Assembly: GCF_905147365.1 (NCBI RefSeq)
Contig: NC_056427.1
Coordinates: 6,825,001-6,889,000, forward strand
DNA from: Aricia agestis
Taxonomy: Eukaryota; Arthropoda; Insecta; Lepidoptera; Lycaenidae
DNA length: 64,000 bases
Direction of reading: 5' to 3'
Part shown: one piece after another, positions 11,539 through 42,967 of the stretch
Numbering within the stretch: position 1 is the stretch's first letter
Layout: each line of letters begins with the position of its first letter
Notes under the pieces: generated by a model
Database searches by the model: none
What the model saw: only the letters and a program-made list of their open reading frames with translations
What the model was told of the DNA's origin: nothing
Program-made: the position numbers and the translations under genes

Positions 11539-11837
11539 CATAAAGTTAATATACCTAGCAGAATAGAGAAACAAAGGCCGGAGCAAGAGAGATGTCGCTA
11601 TCAGTGACACTGCGTGGTAAAAAGAGATGTGTGATACATGACAGCAGCACTCTTTTTTTGACGTCCAGTCGGCACGTGCCGCACTTTGACAATATTTTAA
11701 TCTCATAGAAATCATGTTCAATCATGCTTATGCAAGTGTATACGTGCACATGTTTTTACACACAGATGAAACCAATTTCGGTTTCGTTTGACAGCTCGAG
11801 ATTGTTGCTATATTCCGCTAGGTATATTAACTTTATG
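11539..11837. mobile_element. hAT-type MITE, CATAAAGTTAATATACCTAG family, copy 1
   Basis: The ends read CATAAAGTTAATATACCTAG and CTAGGTATATTAACTTTATG. The interior has CTCTTTTTTTGACGTCCAGT and CGGCACGTGCCGCAC. Other copies are at 15586 (interrupted), 58209 and 63202; those have visible 8-bp target duplications. This one lacks a clear duplication and looks old. Confidence 0.75.
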
Positions 11838-11867
11838 GTCTAGATTGAAGCGTAAATTCCATTTTTT

Positions 11868-12196
11868 TTTATTAAATAAGGGGCAAACGAGCAAACGTGT
11901 CACCTGATGGAAAGCAACTTCCGTCGCCCATGGACACTCGCAGCATCAGAAGAGCTGCAAGTGCGTTGCCGGCCTTTTAAGAGGGAATAGGGTAATAGGG
12001 GAGGGTAGGGAAGGGAAGGGAATAGTTGAGGGTAGGGAAGGGAATAGGGTAGGGGTTAGGGGATTGGGCCTCCGGTAAACTCACTCACTCGGCGAAACAC
12101 AGCGCAAGCGCTGTTTCACGCCGGTTTTCTGTGAGAACGTGGTATTTATCCGGTCGAGCCGGCCCATTCGCGCCGAAGCATGGCTCTCCCACGTTT
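11868..12196 (-). mobile_element. Short non-autonomous retroelement with LINE-like tail
   Basis: Same family as 8814, minus strand, with an expanded internal AGGGAAGGGAATAGGG tract. Its 5' end (CGTGGGAGAGCC) lies about 40 nt beyond the stop codon of the serine protease homologue, so it forms part of that gene's downstream flank or 3' UTR. Confidence 0.75.
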
Positions 12197-12233
12197 AATA
12201 TGAATAAAAATTGCGTTAAAGTTTCATTATTTA

Positions 12234-15150
12234 TTATTCTCTTATATTTTCTAGAATCCAATAAATGTAGTCAGCCACGTTTGTATAAAATACGCATTCT
12301 GCTGTTTCTCTTGAGGCCACTCCATGTTGTGCAAGTCTATTGTTCCCGAAAGTCCTGAACATTAAAGGACCCCCGATATCTGCGTTATATATATCTTCTT
12401 TACGGACACAATATTCGCTCATCAATTTAATGTCTTTAAGCGACGAAGGACTGCAAAATAAATAAAATATACGTTAACGTAATCATGGGCGTACCCAGGT
12501 TCTGGGCCAGGGGGGGCCAAATTACCCAGGTTCTGGGCCAGGGGGGGCAAATTAAAAAAAAAAATGCCCACCCTGCCCCCCCCCCCCCCCCCTCTCGGTA
12601 CGCCCATGAACGTAATTCATATTATTATACGTTACCTTTCCCGCGTAGAGAGTGCACATTATGTCAATCTCCAACGGAGAGGGTCGCATTTTGTTGATAA
12701 CGTTTAGTTGTCTGATAGGAAAAAATAATTCCTTACTTAAATTAAATGTACTTAACCTAAAACTTACTTTAATGGCGTTTTGTTAGAGTAGTTAATAAAC
12801 GGCGTAAATATTCTTTGTTAGTAAGTGAGCTGTTAGATGAAGGCAGGGCTTAAGACGGTCGGGTTCACAGACATAGATCAAGATAGATACCGCATGTATA
12901 TTATGTACTTCACGTGCCATATCGCGTTCCCAAAAGACGAGCAATGCTCCTCTTTCGAAAGTCTGTTCTTTAGTCTACGCTCCACCGTTATCGGAATAGG
13001 ACGTCAATTGAAATCAAAAATGCCTAATTATTGTGCTGATATTATTTTTCGTATTTTTTTATTAGTAAGTGAGGTGTTATTTAGATTAAGGCAGGGCTTA
13101 ATACAATATCGTTGGACTGTCGTCGAGTTACTCTTGTATTAATCTTAGTTAAAAAGCATTGTTTTAATAATAATATAATAAACCAACCTATTGCATTTTT
13201 TATAACATTCCTCTAGAGGTGTAAGCCAGATGTCGTATTTTCTCATGACCGTATAATTTGGCTTATTTAGGCCCCATACAACGATTTTCCCTCTATTTTT
13301 CGTTATATCTTGCTCTGGGATGGGCAAGCAAATCGGTCCGATGTTATCTGAAAAGCATAATCTGAAGTAGCCTATTTTGGTTACAGTTTCATTATAGAAC
13401 ATTCTGCAAATTCAGTTAGTCGTGGATGATGTCACGAAATTGAGTAGGCCATGGGTTTCATCGGAGTAAAGGAGATGGCGATATTTTTATGAAAATAGAG
13501 CGAGAGATTTAAAATGTTTTAACACAACATAAGCGTTGTTTTATGCAGGTTTGTAAGATCGTGGCAGATACTTACCGAAGCTGAAATCGACCTTTTTCTT
13601 CAAACGAATCAATGCTATATCGTTTATAATGAAGTCGGCAGACATTGTAAAATTCTCATGAACTTTTGTCTCCCCCACTTCGAAATCCTAAAATATTTAA
13701 GTTTTTTTAAATATTTTCTCATAAAAAGTAACCTACATCCTCTGCGGAAGCTATATTATTTGTGCCAAACTACGAATAGTAATGTAAGTGAAAAATTACA
13801 TTAAATCGGTCCCGTACTTCGTCAGATTAGCGCGTCCAAATAAACAATCTTCAGCTTTATAATAGAATTTATAATAGAAAGGAGAGAAAGATAGGAGGGA
13901 GGGAGGGAGGTTTTCGCCTTACCTGAGTGTTATTTAAACAGTCAATTCCAACGGTTTCATCGCCTATGCAGTCCAACTCGGTAGATAGGTTGTACTCGCC
14001 AACCCGCACATAGGCTACATTTTTCACACACTGCGCAGAAGTCAAAATGTATTGGGCGTTTATTATTGTACCTGTACAGTTGTACTTTGTAGAGTTACCT
14101 TAAACATAATATTTACTTAATACAATAATAATAACCAGGCCAGTTACACAAGAGCACTCTCTATTCCTTTACTCTTATAACCTAGTGGGACGGAAGACCG
14201 ACACGACCGGCGAGAGATCAGGCGCAGGACCGACTTTTTACATGCCCATCCGAAGCATGAATCATCTTACTTGTCAGACAATCAGGTGATCAGCCTGCAT
14301 TGTCCTAACCAAACTCAGAAATAACATGTTTCCAACGCGAGAATCGAACCCACGACCTCCGCCGAGTCAAGAGTACAATATGCCATATTATAATAAAGTT
14401 ACTAATTATACAATTAAACTATTAACTACTTGTTGCCCGAAAGTGGCAATTCAACAGAATATAATGACAAAGATGAATAATGTTCCCCGTATTTTACACA
14501 TTTTTAGGGTTCCGTAGTCCGTACCCAAAGGGTGAAAACGGGACCCTATTCATGAGACTCCGATGTCCGTCTGTCCGTCTGTCTGTCTCCAGGCTGTAAC
14601 TCAAGCACCACTATAGCTAGACTACTGAAATTTTCACAGATTATATATATCTGTTGCCGCTATAACAACAAAAATACTAAAAATAATATAAAATAAATAT
14701 TTATGGGGGAATCCCATACAAAAAACACATTTTTTTTGTCTACTTTCACTCTATATCGGTACGGAACCCTTCGTGCGCGAGTCCGACTAGCACTTGGCTG
14801 ATTTTTTTATTAGTCGGCGGCCGCAGCATATTGTAGTATTCTACCCTAAAGCCTTGATGAATAATATTTATAATTCAAACCAGTATTTCTTAACAAATAC
14901 ATGGATAAGGATTTTGAGGTAAGTAAATAAGTTTTCGTTGTTTTGCGGGTCTCAATGATAATATGTGTATAGACCATGGACCCCTATCAGGCAATCCGCC
15001 TGCACATTTTCGAATTACCTGTGTAAACAATAATAGCCATCCATGGAAACTCATCAAGTAATGGAGCACTAGTAAGGATGTATTCTTCGTTACTTAGACC
15101 GCAGTCTGTCGGTAGAATACCTATGTTGTGTTCTAGGTCACATTTTATTC
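12234..15150 (-). CDS. CLIP-type serine protease homologue, catalytically dead (5' end not found)
   Basis: Minus-strand exons: 15019-15150, 13923-14098, 13576-13687, 13188-13347 and 12234-12450. All junctions keep phase, giving 264 aa plus an unlocated N-terminus. The chymotrypsin fold is clear from LLDEFPWMAII, GTIINAQYILTSAQC, VRVGEYNL, DFEVGETKVHENF, NDIALIRL and NIGPICLP, and the LPTDCG linker resembles CLIP proteases. The catalytic Asp is kept (NDIAL). The catalytic His is Gln (TSAQC, where families have TAAHC) and the catalytic Ser is Ile (ADIGGPL in place of GDSGGPL). The usual R|IVGG cleavage site reads Y|ILTS. The protein should be secreted haemolymph material without proteolytic activity; such homologues often act as cofactors. 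Upstream exons with a signal peptide and CLIP domain must lie above 15150, but I could not place them. An AATAAA overlaps the stop region. Confidence 0.85.
12485..12609. mobile_element. Small foldback element in the last intron of the protease homologue
   Basis: The ends are CATGGGCGTACC and GGTACGCCCATG. Inside are two direct copies of CAGGTTCTGGGCCAGGGGGG and a run of C residues. The apparent reading frames are artefacts of these repeats. Confidence 0.55.
14130..14375 (-). mobile_element. tRNA-derived SINE, second family, copy 1
   Basis: It shares ACAAGAGCACTCTCTATTCC, GGACGGAAGACCGACACGA, GATCAGGCGCAGGACCGAC and CAATCAGGTGATCAGCCTGC with the full-length copy at 60401-60760. The tRNA-like head at 14337-14370 is truncated. 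It sits in the first intron of the located part of the protease homologue. Confidence 0.75.
14507..14810. repeat. Interspersed repeat, AGGGTTCCGTA...CGGAACCC family
   Basis: It begins TTAGGGTTCCGTAGTCCGTA, contains GGGACCCTATTCATGAGACT and GTCTGTCTCCAGGCTGTAAC, and ends CGGAACCCTTCGTGCGCGAG then GACTAGCACTTGGCTGATTT. Other copies are at 18285, 37583 and 44949. Its mechanism class cannot be decided from the sequence alone. Confidence 0.65.
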
Positions 15151-15181
15151 CTGTAAATTATAAACATACTATACTGTACTA

Positions 15182-15353
15182 GGCGAAACATGGCGGTAGC
15201 GGTCATTGACTCCCTGTCAAAAACTTGTCATTTTCTATATAAACCGCGATTGACAGTGAAGTGTCAACTGTCAGATGTTGTCAAACGTACGCTTTGTATA
15301 GAAAATGACAAGTTTTTGACAGGGAGTCAATGACCGCTACCACCATGTTTCGC
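15182..15353. repeat. Near-perfect long hairpin
   Basis: The left arm runs GGCGAAACATGGCGG, TCATTGACTCCCTGTC, AAAAACTTGTCATTTTC; the right arm is its reverse complement ending CATGTTTCGCC. Arms are about 65 nt with a loop of about 40 nt. It lies 30 nt upstream of the first exon I can place for the protease homologue, so on that strand it is intronic. Confidence 0.7.
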
Positions 15354-15585
15354 CAAGTAGAGTATAGAATATTAGAAGTTAGATGACTCCGTTGCACGGA
15401 AATTCGTTCCTTGTCCGAGGACGGTACATTTCGCCATAAAAACTGATTGTTTTGTATTGATGTCCTTTCCCACCTCTTAAAGTATAAATTAGTTTGCGTG
15501 AAGAGGTAACAGATAGACAGACAGAGAGAAATAATGACAGGTAGACACACTTTCACGTTTAAAATATTTAGGATTAGTAAGGGTC

Positions 15586-17435
15586 ATAAAGTTAGTATAC
15601 CTAGCGGAATAGAGCAACAATCTTGAGATTTCAAGCGAAACCGAAATTGGTTTCATCTATGTGTAAAAATATGTGTACGTCACACAAGCATGATTGAACA
15701 TGATTTCTATAGGGACCGTGCAGAGCACGGAGCTGAACTGCCACTAGCGACGAGTAGCCGAAATTCGGATTCGGATTGTTGTTCTCGCGGCCGCATGTGG
15801 CCACTTGTGAGTGTTAAGTATTAAATCATTTTATAGTCTAAAACATAAAAAATTATTTTTAACAAAACATTAAAACCGACTTCCAAGGTAAAAACAATAA
15901 TAATATGAACTAAAAAGTATTAAATAACTCTTACTGTATAATAGTGCCTCTTTCAGAATTCGTCTAAATCTCAACTATTTCTGTACATACTACAGTCTTT
16001 ATTACTTTCAGTCAATGTCAGAATATCTGAAGCTTTTGGGACTGGTGCCGACTTCAAAGTAATGAAGACTGTAGTATGTACAGAAATAGTTGAGATTTAG
16101 ATGAATTCTGAAAAAGGCACTATTATAGAGTAAGAGTTATTTAATACTTTTTAGTTCATATTATTATTGTTTTTACCTTGGAAGTCGGTTTTAATTTTTT
16201 GTTAAAAATAATAATTTCATTCTTTTTAGTTATCTACAAAAGTTTTTATGCGTAAATAACCACTACGAATGTTAACTATTCACATTATGTTACTGTAAGC
16301 GAAATTGTGGTAAATGCTTGTAGTTATCTAAGCGATGCTGCATATTAAAAACTTTTATCTTTAAAGGTTCAGGAGTTCTGTTTAGTGCCTTTGGACCAAG
16401 AGACACCTTCGTATGAACTTTCTCTCATTCGTAACATATGTTTAAGTTACTAGAAACCACATTTTAACCACTATGAGTCTTTTGATAAATTTCAAGGATT
16501 TCCCTCGATTGCTCATAAATCCCATCATCAGCTCACCACTTTTGTAATTATTATACAAAATCAAGATTATATACTATTCAACAACACAAGAATTTTGAAA
16601 ATCGGTCCACAAACAGCGAAATAATCATCAAAAACATCTGCTTCGATGCAAAATATCACGAAAAGCATCAATAATTGGGTCATAATGTGATGACCCATGG
16701 CATAATTATGATTTTGATGATGATGATCAAATAAATTGATGTGTTGGCTTATGCCTTCAGTTCTTTAAACAACGCCGAAATCCACGAACCCGTATCTATA
16801 AGGATTCAAAAGTTCTGTTGGGTACCTTCGGATCCAGGGTATAACCTGATACAAAATCTTACTTTTTGGTAGCATTTACCTCGAATGCTTCAGAAAAAAT
16901 TGAAATCACTATATGTTTCCATACAAATTTCAAGGAGTCCCCTCGATTCCTCCAGGATCCCATCATCAAATCACCATTTTTGTGAACATGGTACCAAATT
17001 CAAATTAAACCCTATACAACACAAAAACAAATTTGAAAATCGGATCACAAACGGCTGAGTTATCGTTGAACATACAAAAAAAAAAAGATACATACAGCCG
17101 AACGTCCTCCTTTTTGGAAGTCGGTAAAAAAACACTTATAAACTAGCCGGGGTCAAAGAGAATGCGAAGCCAAAGTCACTTCTTTTACACACAAGTTACT
17201 TCTTTTACTCGCATCGTGTCGCTGCTGTCGAATTACGACGCCCTCTATAGTTTCTGCACGGTTCCTATGAGATTAAATTGTCAACGTGCGGCACGTGCCG
17301 ACTGGACGTCAAAAAAAGAGTGCTGCTGTCATGTGTCACACGTCTCTTTTTACCACGCAGTGTTACTGTAGTGACATCTCTCTTGCTCAGGCCTTTGTTT
17401 CTCTATTCCGCTAGGTATATTAACTTTATGGTAAG
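15586..17435. mobile_element. hAT-type MITE, copy 2, split by a later 1.55-kb insertion
   Basis: The left half (15586-15714) and right half (about 17268-17435) together make one CATAAAGTTAATATACC-family element. The flanks GTAAGGGT and GTAAGGAT are an 8-bp target duplication with one mismatch. Undisturbed copies read GATTTCTATGAGATTAAA at the break point, so the interruption is exact. Confidence 0.8.
15712..17270. mobile_element. Element inserted into the MITE at 15586
   Basis: It is bounded by GGGACCGTGCAGA and, inverted at the right, TCTGCACGGTTCC, next to a shared TAT. Inside is a further foldback (about 15870-16195) with long arms containing CCGACTTCCAAGGTAAAAAC and TACATACTACAGTCTT. Around 16380-17125 lies a repeat ending TTTTTGGAAGTCGGT. 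At least three layers of insertion are therefore visible. Confidence 0.65.
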
Positions 17436-18250
17436 GATAGACCATGAAGGGAAGAGATAAATCATGATTCATGAATCATGATTCACGATGTTTTTATTGC
17501 TTGTGATGATAATATTGACACAAATATAATAATTATTTATATGCCACAAATAAAACGTAAGTTAAAGTTAAATAAAAACTTACCAACAACACATACAAAC
17601 AATAATTGTGCAAAAATGTATTTAAAATTATACATTTTGATTTATATTACCAAACTTTATTAATTTGAACCATGCATGTAAAGCGTTAGTGACTGCTATG
17701 TTCATTTTCCTTAAAAATATTTATTGTTTACAATTTATTTTAAATTAAAAACCAGTTTACAAACGTAAAAAAACAAAATTTGTTTTGCATACTTTGTTTC
17801 AATAATGTAAAAGCGCCATCTACCGGCATTATACTAAACTATTATAAGTCTGATTGCGCTTTTAAAAGTTTGTGCCGAGAAAAATCTACTAGAACCTTGC
17901 AAATTTTATACACGATCCTCATTATTTCACTGAAATGTCTCGTTATTAAGAATGAATTTTAAAAATAATAATGATCAAGGTTTTTACCTTGATCATTATT
18001 GTTTTTTATTCTTGTTAATACTGAAAACATCAATAGTGTTAAGCTACCAATAACTTAGAATTCACCGTGCATTATTGTAAAGATAATAATATTATAATAA
18101 TTTGGGCCACATTAGAATGCGGCCCTTTCCACTGCTCGTGCACACAAAATGTTGTAACTTGTAGTACAGTAGTTTAATATTTCACACATTCAACTTGATT
18201 TCAACTTTATTTTATGGAAGAGCTATCACCTTTCATCTTTTTTAGTTCGT
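17436..18250. other. Gene-free, AT-rich stretch
   Basis: No supportable exon. A small hairpin TCATGATTCATGAATCATGA lies near 17462, and an inverted pair AATAATGATCAAGG/CCTTGATCATTATT near 17964-18000. Confidence 0.5.
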
Positions 18251-18845
18251 TGATGTATAGTCTGTCAAGAAAGTGAAAATTAAAAACCGGCCAAGTGCGA
18301 ATTGGACTCGCCCATGAAGGCAGCAGCAATAAGGTTTATTTTTATGAAATTAAGAGGGTTTTGATTTATTTTCATATTTCAGTTGATTTAATGAAAGTTA
18401 AATTAAGGTTTACCATTTATGACGTATAAAAAAAAACTACTGGCTAGATCTCGTTCCGACCAATTTTCGTTGGTAGTTTTTGTAGTAATTTACATCATAT
18501 TTTTTTAGACTTATCATGTCTACTACTACTACTTTAGAAGTTAGAGGGGGGGGGGGACACGTTTTACCACTTTGGAAGAGTGTCTCTCGGAAACTGTTCA
18601 GGTTAGAAAAAAATGATTTTAGAAACCTCAATATGATTTTTGAAGACCTATTCATAGATACCACACACGCATAGGTTAGATGTAAAAAAAAATCTATTTC
18701 AGTTGTATCTATGGGGACCCCTAATTTTTTTATAATTTTTCCATTTTTGTATCAAAATCTTAAAGCGGTTCACAGACTACATCTACTTACCAAGTTTCAA
18801 TAGTATAGCTCTTATAGTTTCGGAGAAACGTGGCTGTGGCATACG

Positions 18846-18876
<31 letters not shown>

Positions 18877-18935
18877 ATGACGAATCTATAAGGGTTTCGT
18901 TTTTTGCCATTTGGCAACGGAACCCTAAAAAAGGT
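18250..18935. repeat. Interspersed repeat, CGGAACCCT family
   Basis: It starts with a fragment TATAGTCTGTCAAGAAAGTG of the MITE family at 44596. It continues AAACCGGCCAAGTGCGAATT, then CAGACAGACAGACAGACATG, and ends AACGGAACCCTAAAAA. It is the reverse orientation of the family at 14507. Confidence 0.6.
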
Positions 18936-18944
18936 ACCTACTTA

Positions 18945-19390
18945 AGAGCCCATATGACCCTAACTTGACTACATACTTTAACCTAGATCTCAAAATCTGT
19001 AAGGTCTAGAAAACTGATTTTTTGACACAAGTAACTTCAGTTCATAAAGATTAAATGCTCAAGACGAAAACACGATTACTCAAAAAATGCTCGATAGTTT
19101 CTTTTTTACAAAAAACCTTGTTTTAGACACATTTTTTTTGGATCTTCGAAGTTTGCTGTCTTTTCTTTAATATTTTTTAATATCTAAAAAGGTATTGATA
19201 AAACCTAAATTTGCTCAAAACACTTTTTTCATAATCATTATACTTACCTAGTTCGTCTTTTATTCAAGTAAAACTAACTCGGCGATGATTCCGCGCCGTC
19301 CTTTTCCACCTGGCATATGAAAGACGGGCGTGAGTGTGAAGAGAGAAGGACGATGTTTGATTTTTAGAGTCAGGTTAGCTCTTAAGTATA
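18945..19390. mobile_element. 440-bp DNA element, copy A
   Basis: It begins AAGAGCCCATATGACCCTAA and ends GTCAGGTTAGCTCTTAAG, and is nearly identical throughout to 57670-58112. Short inverted ends AAGAGC/GCTCTT mark the boundaries. The high similarity argues for recent activity. Confidence 0.7.
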
Positions 19391-20944
19391 AAATCAAAAG
19401 TTTTTTTTTAATTTTTATCTTTTTATTTGCGTTAAAATATCGTTTACGTGACAATAGACAGCAAAAGTAGCCAAAGAAAATCCAACCCTCTGCCTCCCAC
19501 ATTCTCATCTTCATTACGTTACGCACCTTTATTTCTCAGCACGCCACACGTACGGGCTTTCCCCGAAAAGCGGGACTGAGCCTGTCCCGCGCAGGACATA
19601 TTTTAATTTTGATGAAAAAATCGGGACGTCGCGTCCCGCCAAAATCGGGAGTCGGGACGTGTGGCAACGCTGGATGCTGGTAGTAATAATATAGTACTTA
19701 GCGGTAGGCGACAAGGGCATTAAACAGTTTTTATCCCGAAAAATGTATGGTTCCCGCGCGATAAAAGCGCAATGGATATTTGCGGGCGTCCGTGTCATTT
19801 CTTTCAAGTGAGTGAGTGAATTATAAATAAGTTCTATGATATTATAGTATTTTATATTTTTCCTTGAAAATCTTTAGTCTTTATTAAATACGTTTCGTCG
19901 AACATCCTTTGCCCTTTTCCTCCCTTTGGGGGTGGAATCTCCCTTTGCACTGAGTTCCCGGTATTCTAAATATAATTTAGCTCCATTTGGAACGAGCTGC
20001 AAGTTTCCTGATAATAATTTTATGATTGATTTTGATTGCAAAAATTAAAATAGGGTTTTAAAATTTTAAAAAGGAATTGCTTAAAAATCTTCCTCTTTTT
20101 TATATTTTGTGACATTTGGCTGACAAGAAAAGTTAAGTAACTTAAAATTTTCAAAAAAATCATGATAAAGAGATATGCGCTTCTTTTAAACTCAAATTCA
20201 AATTCATTTATTTTTGCGTATGTCTGTTACAATAATAGGTCAACACAATATTTTTTTACCGCGTTTTAAGCCTATTTAATTGTAATGGAGTAAGTAATGT
20301 AACCTTGTAAGTCGAATTATTTTTTTTTAACGAATACAAAATTTTGTCTTTTTTTGAATAAAAAAAATATTTATTATCCTTAACTGTATAATAGTTGTCA
20401 ATTGTAAAAATATTGTCACAATTCATGATATTATAAATACATACTGATTTGAGTAGATAACAGCTATCCCATAGGCTTCGTTTACTCAAGGACCGGTTTC
20501 GAAGCCAGATTAGGCCGCAAACCGACAAGGAATACACTTTTTGTTGTACTTGACATTTTATTGGTATCACAAAAATCCTAGACATTATATTGTATTCAGG
20601 AAGTGGCAAATATTTTAAAAAATATACAATCATTCATGAAACAAAAAAATGTTTTGTGTGCTATCTTCTTTTTTTTACTTTCTTGTTCAAAAAGGACGAG
20701 GTTCTATTATTTGGTTACCCGTTATATAATAATTACTTAATATGTAATTTTTTGTAATTTTTTGCAAACAAGAATGATAAAATATGTTAAATAAATCTTA
20801 ATCATAGTGCTGTTGATACTCATTAATTACCTAACGAGCAGATTTATAATATTATTGTTTACAAATTGGGTTTAGAACATTTAGATATTTTTTTTGGACA
20901 ATGGCAGTGTAAATTCTTCCCCATAGACCATAGTCGTAATATAC
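19391..20944. other. Gene-free stretch
   Basis: It includes a GC-richer patch at 19550-19680 with GGGACTGAGCCTGTCCCGCG and CGTCCCGCCAAAATCGGGAG, which looks like a decayed element. A minus-strand open stretch at 20256-20633 contains several Cys residues, but its spacing does not fit a CLIP domain. No gene is called. Confidence 0.45.
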
Positions 20945-21290
20945 GTGGGAGAGAGAGAGCCGGCCTATTCGTGCCGAAGCATGCTTCGGCACGAATGAGC
21001 CGGCTCGACCGGAGAAATACCACGTTCTCACAGAAAACCGGCGTGAAACAGCGCTTGCGCTGTGTTTCGCCGAGTGAGTGAGTTTACCGGAGGCCCAATC
21101 CCCTACCCTATTCCCTTCCCTACCCTCCCCTATTTCCTTCCCTTCCCATCCTTACCCTCCCCTATTACCCTGTTCCCTCTTAAAAGGCCGGCAACGCACT
21201 TGCAGCGCTTCTGATGCTGCGAGTGTCCATGGGCGACGGAAGTTGCTTTCCATCAGGTGACCCGTTTGCCCCCTTATTTCATTTTAAAAA
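20945..21290 (+). mobile_element. Short non-autonomous retroelement with LINE-like tail
   Basis: Same family as 8814, plus strand. A local inverted duplication CGTGCCGAAGCATGCTTCGGC is found at its 5' end. It ends TTTGCCCCCTTATTTCAT plus A-rich tail. Confidence 0.75.
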
Positions 21291-23090
21291 AAAAGTCCAT
21301 AGTCTTTTCAATATAACGAGTTCAGTGAAAATATTGAGTATTGTCTCAAATCTAAATCAATGAGGCATAACGTACTCAAACCACCGTCCACCGCCTTCCA
21401 AACCGCCTAACCGATTTTGTTGGAATTTGGTATGAAGATTGAAAATACTTTGAGTCCGGGAAAAGGACATAGGATACTTTTTGTCCCGGAAAAATGTGAG
21501 GATCCTGCGTTTAACAAATTTTGGTGCAGCTGAGTTGCGGTCGGCGTCTAGTAGGCTTTAATTAAACTACTAAAAAAACTGTAATAACTTAGAAGGTTAC
21601 GTTATGTATGCAATCGCTATAAGACATATCACATAAGTAATGAAAATGTATTGATGTTTGACTCGATATGGTAAGCCCGCAGTTTGCGAGTTGCGACAAA
21701 TATACCTAATTTCTTAGTTCTTAAAAAAACTATTTCCTCACATCATATAAGTATACTAGCTAGATGACCGGGTGAAATTAGTATAACTTCCCTACTATTT
21801 CCTAACCTAAACCTTCCAAGGTATACCTTCCATAGACTTCCACGGATATTTCAAGACTAATATTGGCCAAATTGGCCAAATAATTTTTAATGAGAAAACA
21901 ATTTTTCCTACATGATACTTTCTTAGCACTAAAGTAATAATGTATAAACTAAAATATTATATCAATATCCGTTAAGGGTGAAGAGATAGCAGACAGACAG
22001 ACTTCGGCACTTTTAGGTGGTGATATTAATTAAGTAAGTATTTTCATCTCGACCGCGGACCCTTTCGATTTGTAAGAATATTTAATATTCATTGATCAAT
22101 GATCCCACTTCTGAATTGGAAAAAATCACATAATATATTATTATAGATTAACACATTTAAATGAAATAATGTTGATGCATTTCAAGGTATAACTACATAA
22201 TATTATTTCATTTTTACTCTAAAAATATTAAGTAGGTACAATATATTTTTAGCTCAACGCACTTTTTTTTGAGCACACATTTTTTTTTATCATCGCGTAA
22301 CTTCAAGTAAGTATATTTTTTTTAAATAATAATAAGTATCATAAAATTGTAACTTCTCTTGTTAGTAATTTTAAAAGTTTTAAAAAAATGTACCCTTGGA
22401 TGTTTTGATATAAGGTTTAGATTATTGCACACTTATTTCTTACTTTATCGTCAATGTAGAGCAAATGTTTGTTTATAATTTACTAATGATGTTATTAGCA
22501 CATAATATAGTCTATTTAAATATTAAACTACCAGTTGTTACCGCGTGTATGCATATAATTGTTAAATCATTCGATATCTCAAAAATGACATAAAGACTAG
22601 ACGGTATCAAAAAGATTACATTAAATGTGATTGTACCATTATGTAACATCAAATTTATATAAAGTATTTGTTGAACCGTATTTATTACTTTGTGGTTATA
22701 CTTATAACTCGTTTCATTGTATTAATTTTAGTCACATGAATTTTATGTCAGTACAGTTTAATTTAATAGCAGTTTTACTTTTGATTTGTTTGATAACGGA
22801 TGTTTGCGGCTATTTTTTCCCGCAAATCGAGTGTAGCGTCGCCAGTTAATAGGATAGTTGCATCTTATTTATTTATTACCAAGGAAGATATCGGTACAAA
22901 ACACCTATAGTCTGTTCGTATTTGTTTTCCCTCGGAGTTTCTGTGAGAGTGATCTCTATATTATCAATAATAAGGCCCTCCGAGAGGCAGAATAAATTGA
23001 AAAGCGATGTATATTTCCCCACGAGCGGCCATGTTGCCGCACTCGCCTCGCTAGACCCGCCAGTTTCGCGCTGGCATTCGCAAGAGAAGC
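21291..23090. other. Upstream flank of the MADF-BESS gene
   Basis: Mostly AT-rich. About 21400-21560 and 21750-22040 belong to interspersed repeats with CGGGAAAAGGACATAGGATA and GCAGACAGACAGACTTCGGC. From 22990 the sequence turns GC-richer (CGAGCGGCCATGTTGCCGCA), as expected near a promoter. I cannot place a start site. Confidence 0.5.
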
Positions 23091-23171
23091 GTGTACTGTA
23101 ATCAATTTAAACTACACGCACTTGTCAAATTTGAATTTGGAATTTTTTATTTTTTATTCCCCGCTCCCGAG

Positions 23172-42199
<19,028 letters not shown>

Positions 42200-42967
42200 G
42201 ATTTCTAAGAACTATTTTATGTGAAATATATTCCTCTCCTCACTTTGAGGAGACTAGGCGTTTGCCTACAGAATAGGGAATATAACGCAAAGGCAAAATC
42301 CGACATGTTGCACACGTCATGACTCATGTCATAATATCGACAGAAACGTTGTCAAACGTCTAACTAAACTTTTTGTTTACTGTCTGTTGTAGTGCTGCCA
42401 TCTAGTGGGAAAACATTGCAGTAATATATTCCTTTTTCGGTCGGTTTTCTGTTAAGCTGAAATTATTTTGTGATAAGATTCGTTTAATTTTCAAATTAAG
42501 AACAAACGAGTGTGAGAAATAACGAATTATAAAAAAGTAAGGAACTTTTTCTAAAGATAAAGATGTAATAGTTGTACTAGATATGACGTGTTGGAAAAAT
42601 ATTTTGCTAATTGAAATAGCTGTAAAATGTATGAATGTGATATTAGTTTAAGATTGGACCTATATATAGACCTAGTTTAATAAGATTTAGTAATACGCTA
42701 TTACATCAAACGTACTTATATAAGAGCGTTTGCAGTTTTTAGCCTATATCTATAATGTTGCTCCTTGGGTCTGTAATATTATTATGAAAATCATTGTATA
42801 AAATATGCTCAGAATATTCTCGAACCGTAATAAAAATGCTACTATTTTTATTGCTCAGTCTAAAGCTTTGTTAAGCTCTAAAGCTTAAATAATGGCACAG
42901 AAAACACTTTCGGTACCTTCATGATTGAAAGAATTCAAGATTTTTTTATGCGAGTATAGTACCTAAT
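42200..42967. other. 3' UTR / downstream flank of the MADF-BESS gene
   Basis: AT-rich with candidate polyadenylation signals: an AATAAA near 42828 and a stronger pair at 43766. A fragment with ACGTTGTCAAACGTC and CATCTAGTGGGAAAACATTG recurs at 52110-52200. Confidence 0.5.

Noticed and set aside
13348..13403. Longer 5' version of the fourth protease exon (beginning at 13403, or at 13402 with an ATG)
   Set aside because: That start breaks phase with the perfect donor at 13576. The acceptor after GCTTTTCAG at 13348 keeps phase and gives the family-typical DNIGPICLP.
20256..20633. Cys-containing minus-strand frame considered as the missing CLIP exon of the protease homologue
   Set aside because: The spacing between its Cys residues does not fit the CLIP pattern, and no splice sites of the needed phase stand out; left unassigned.
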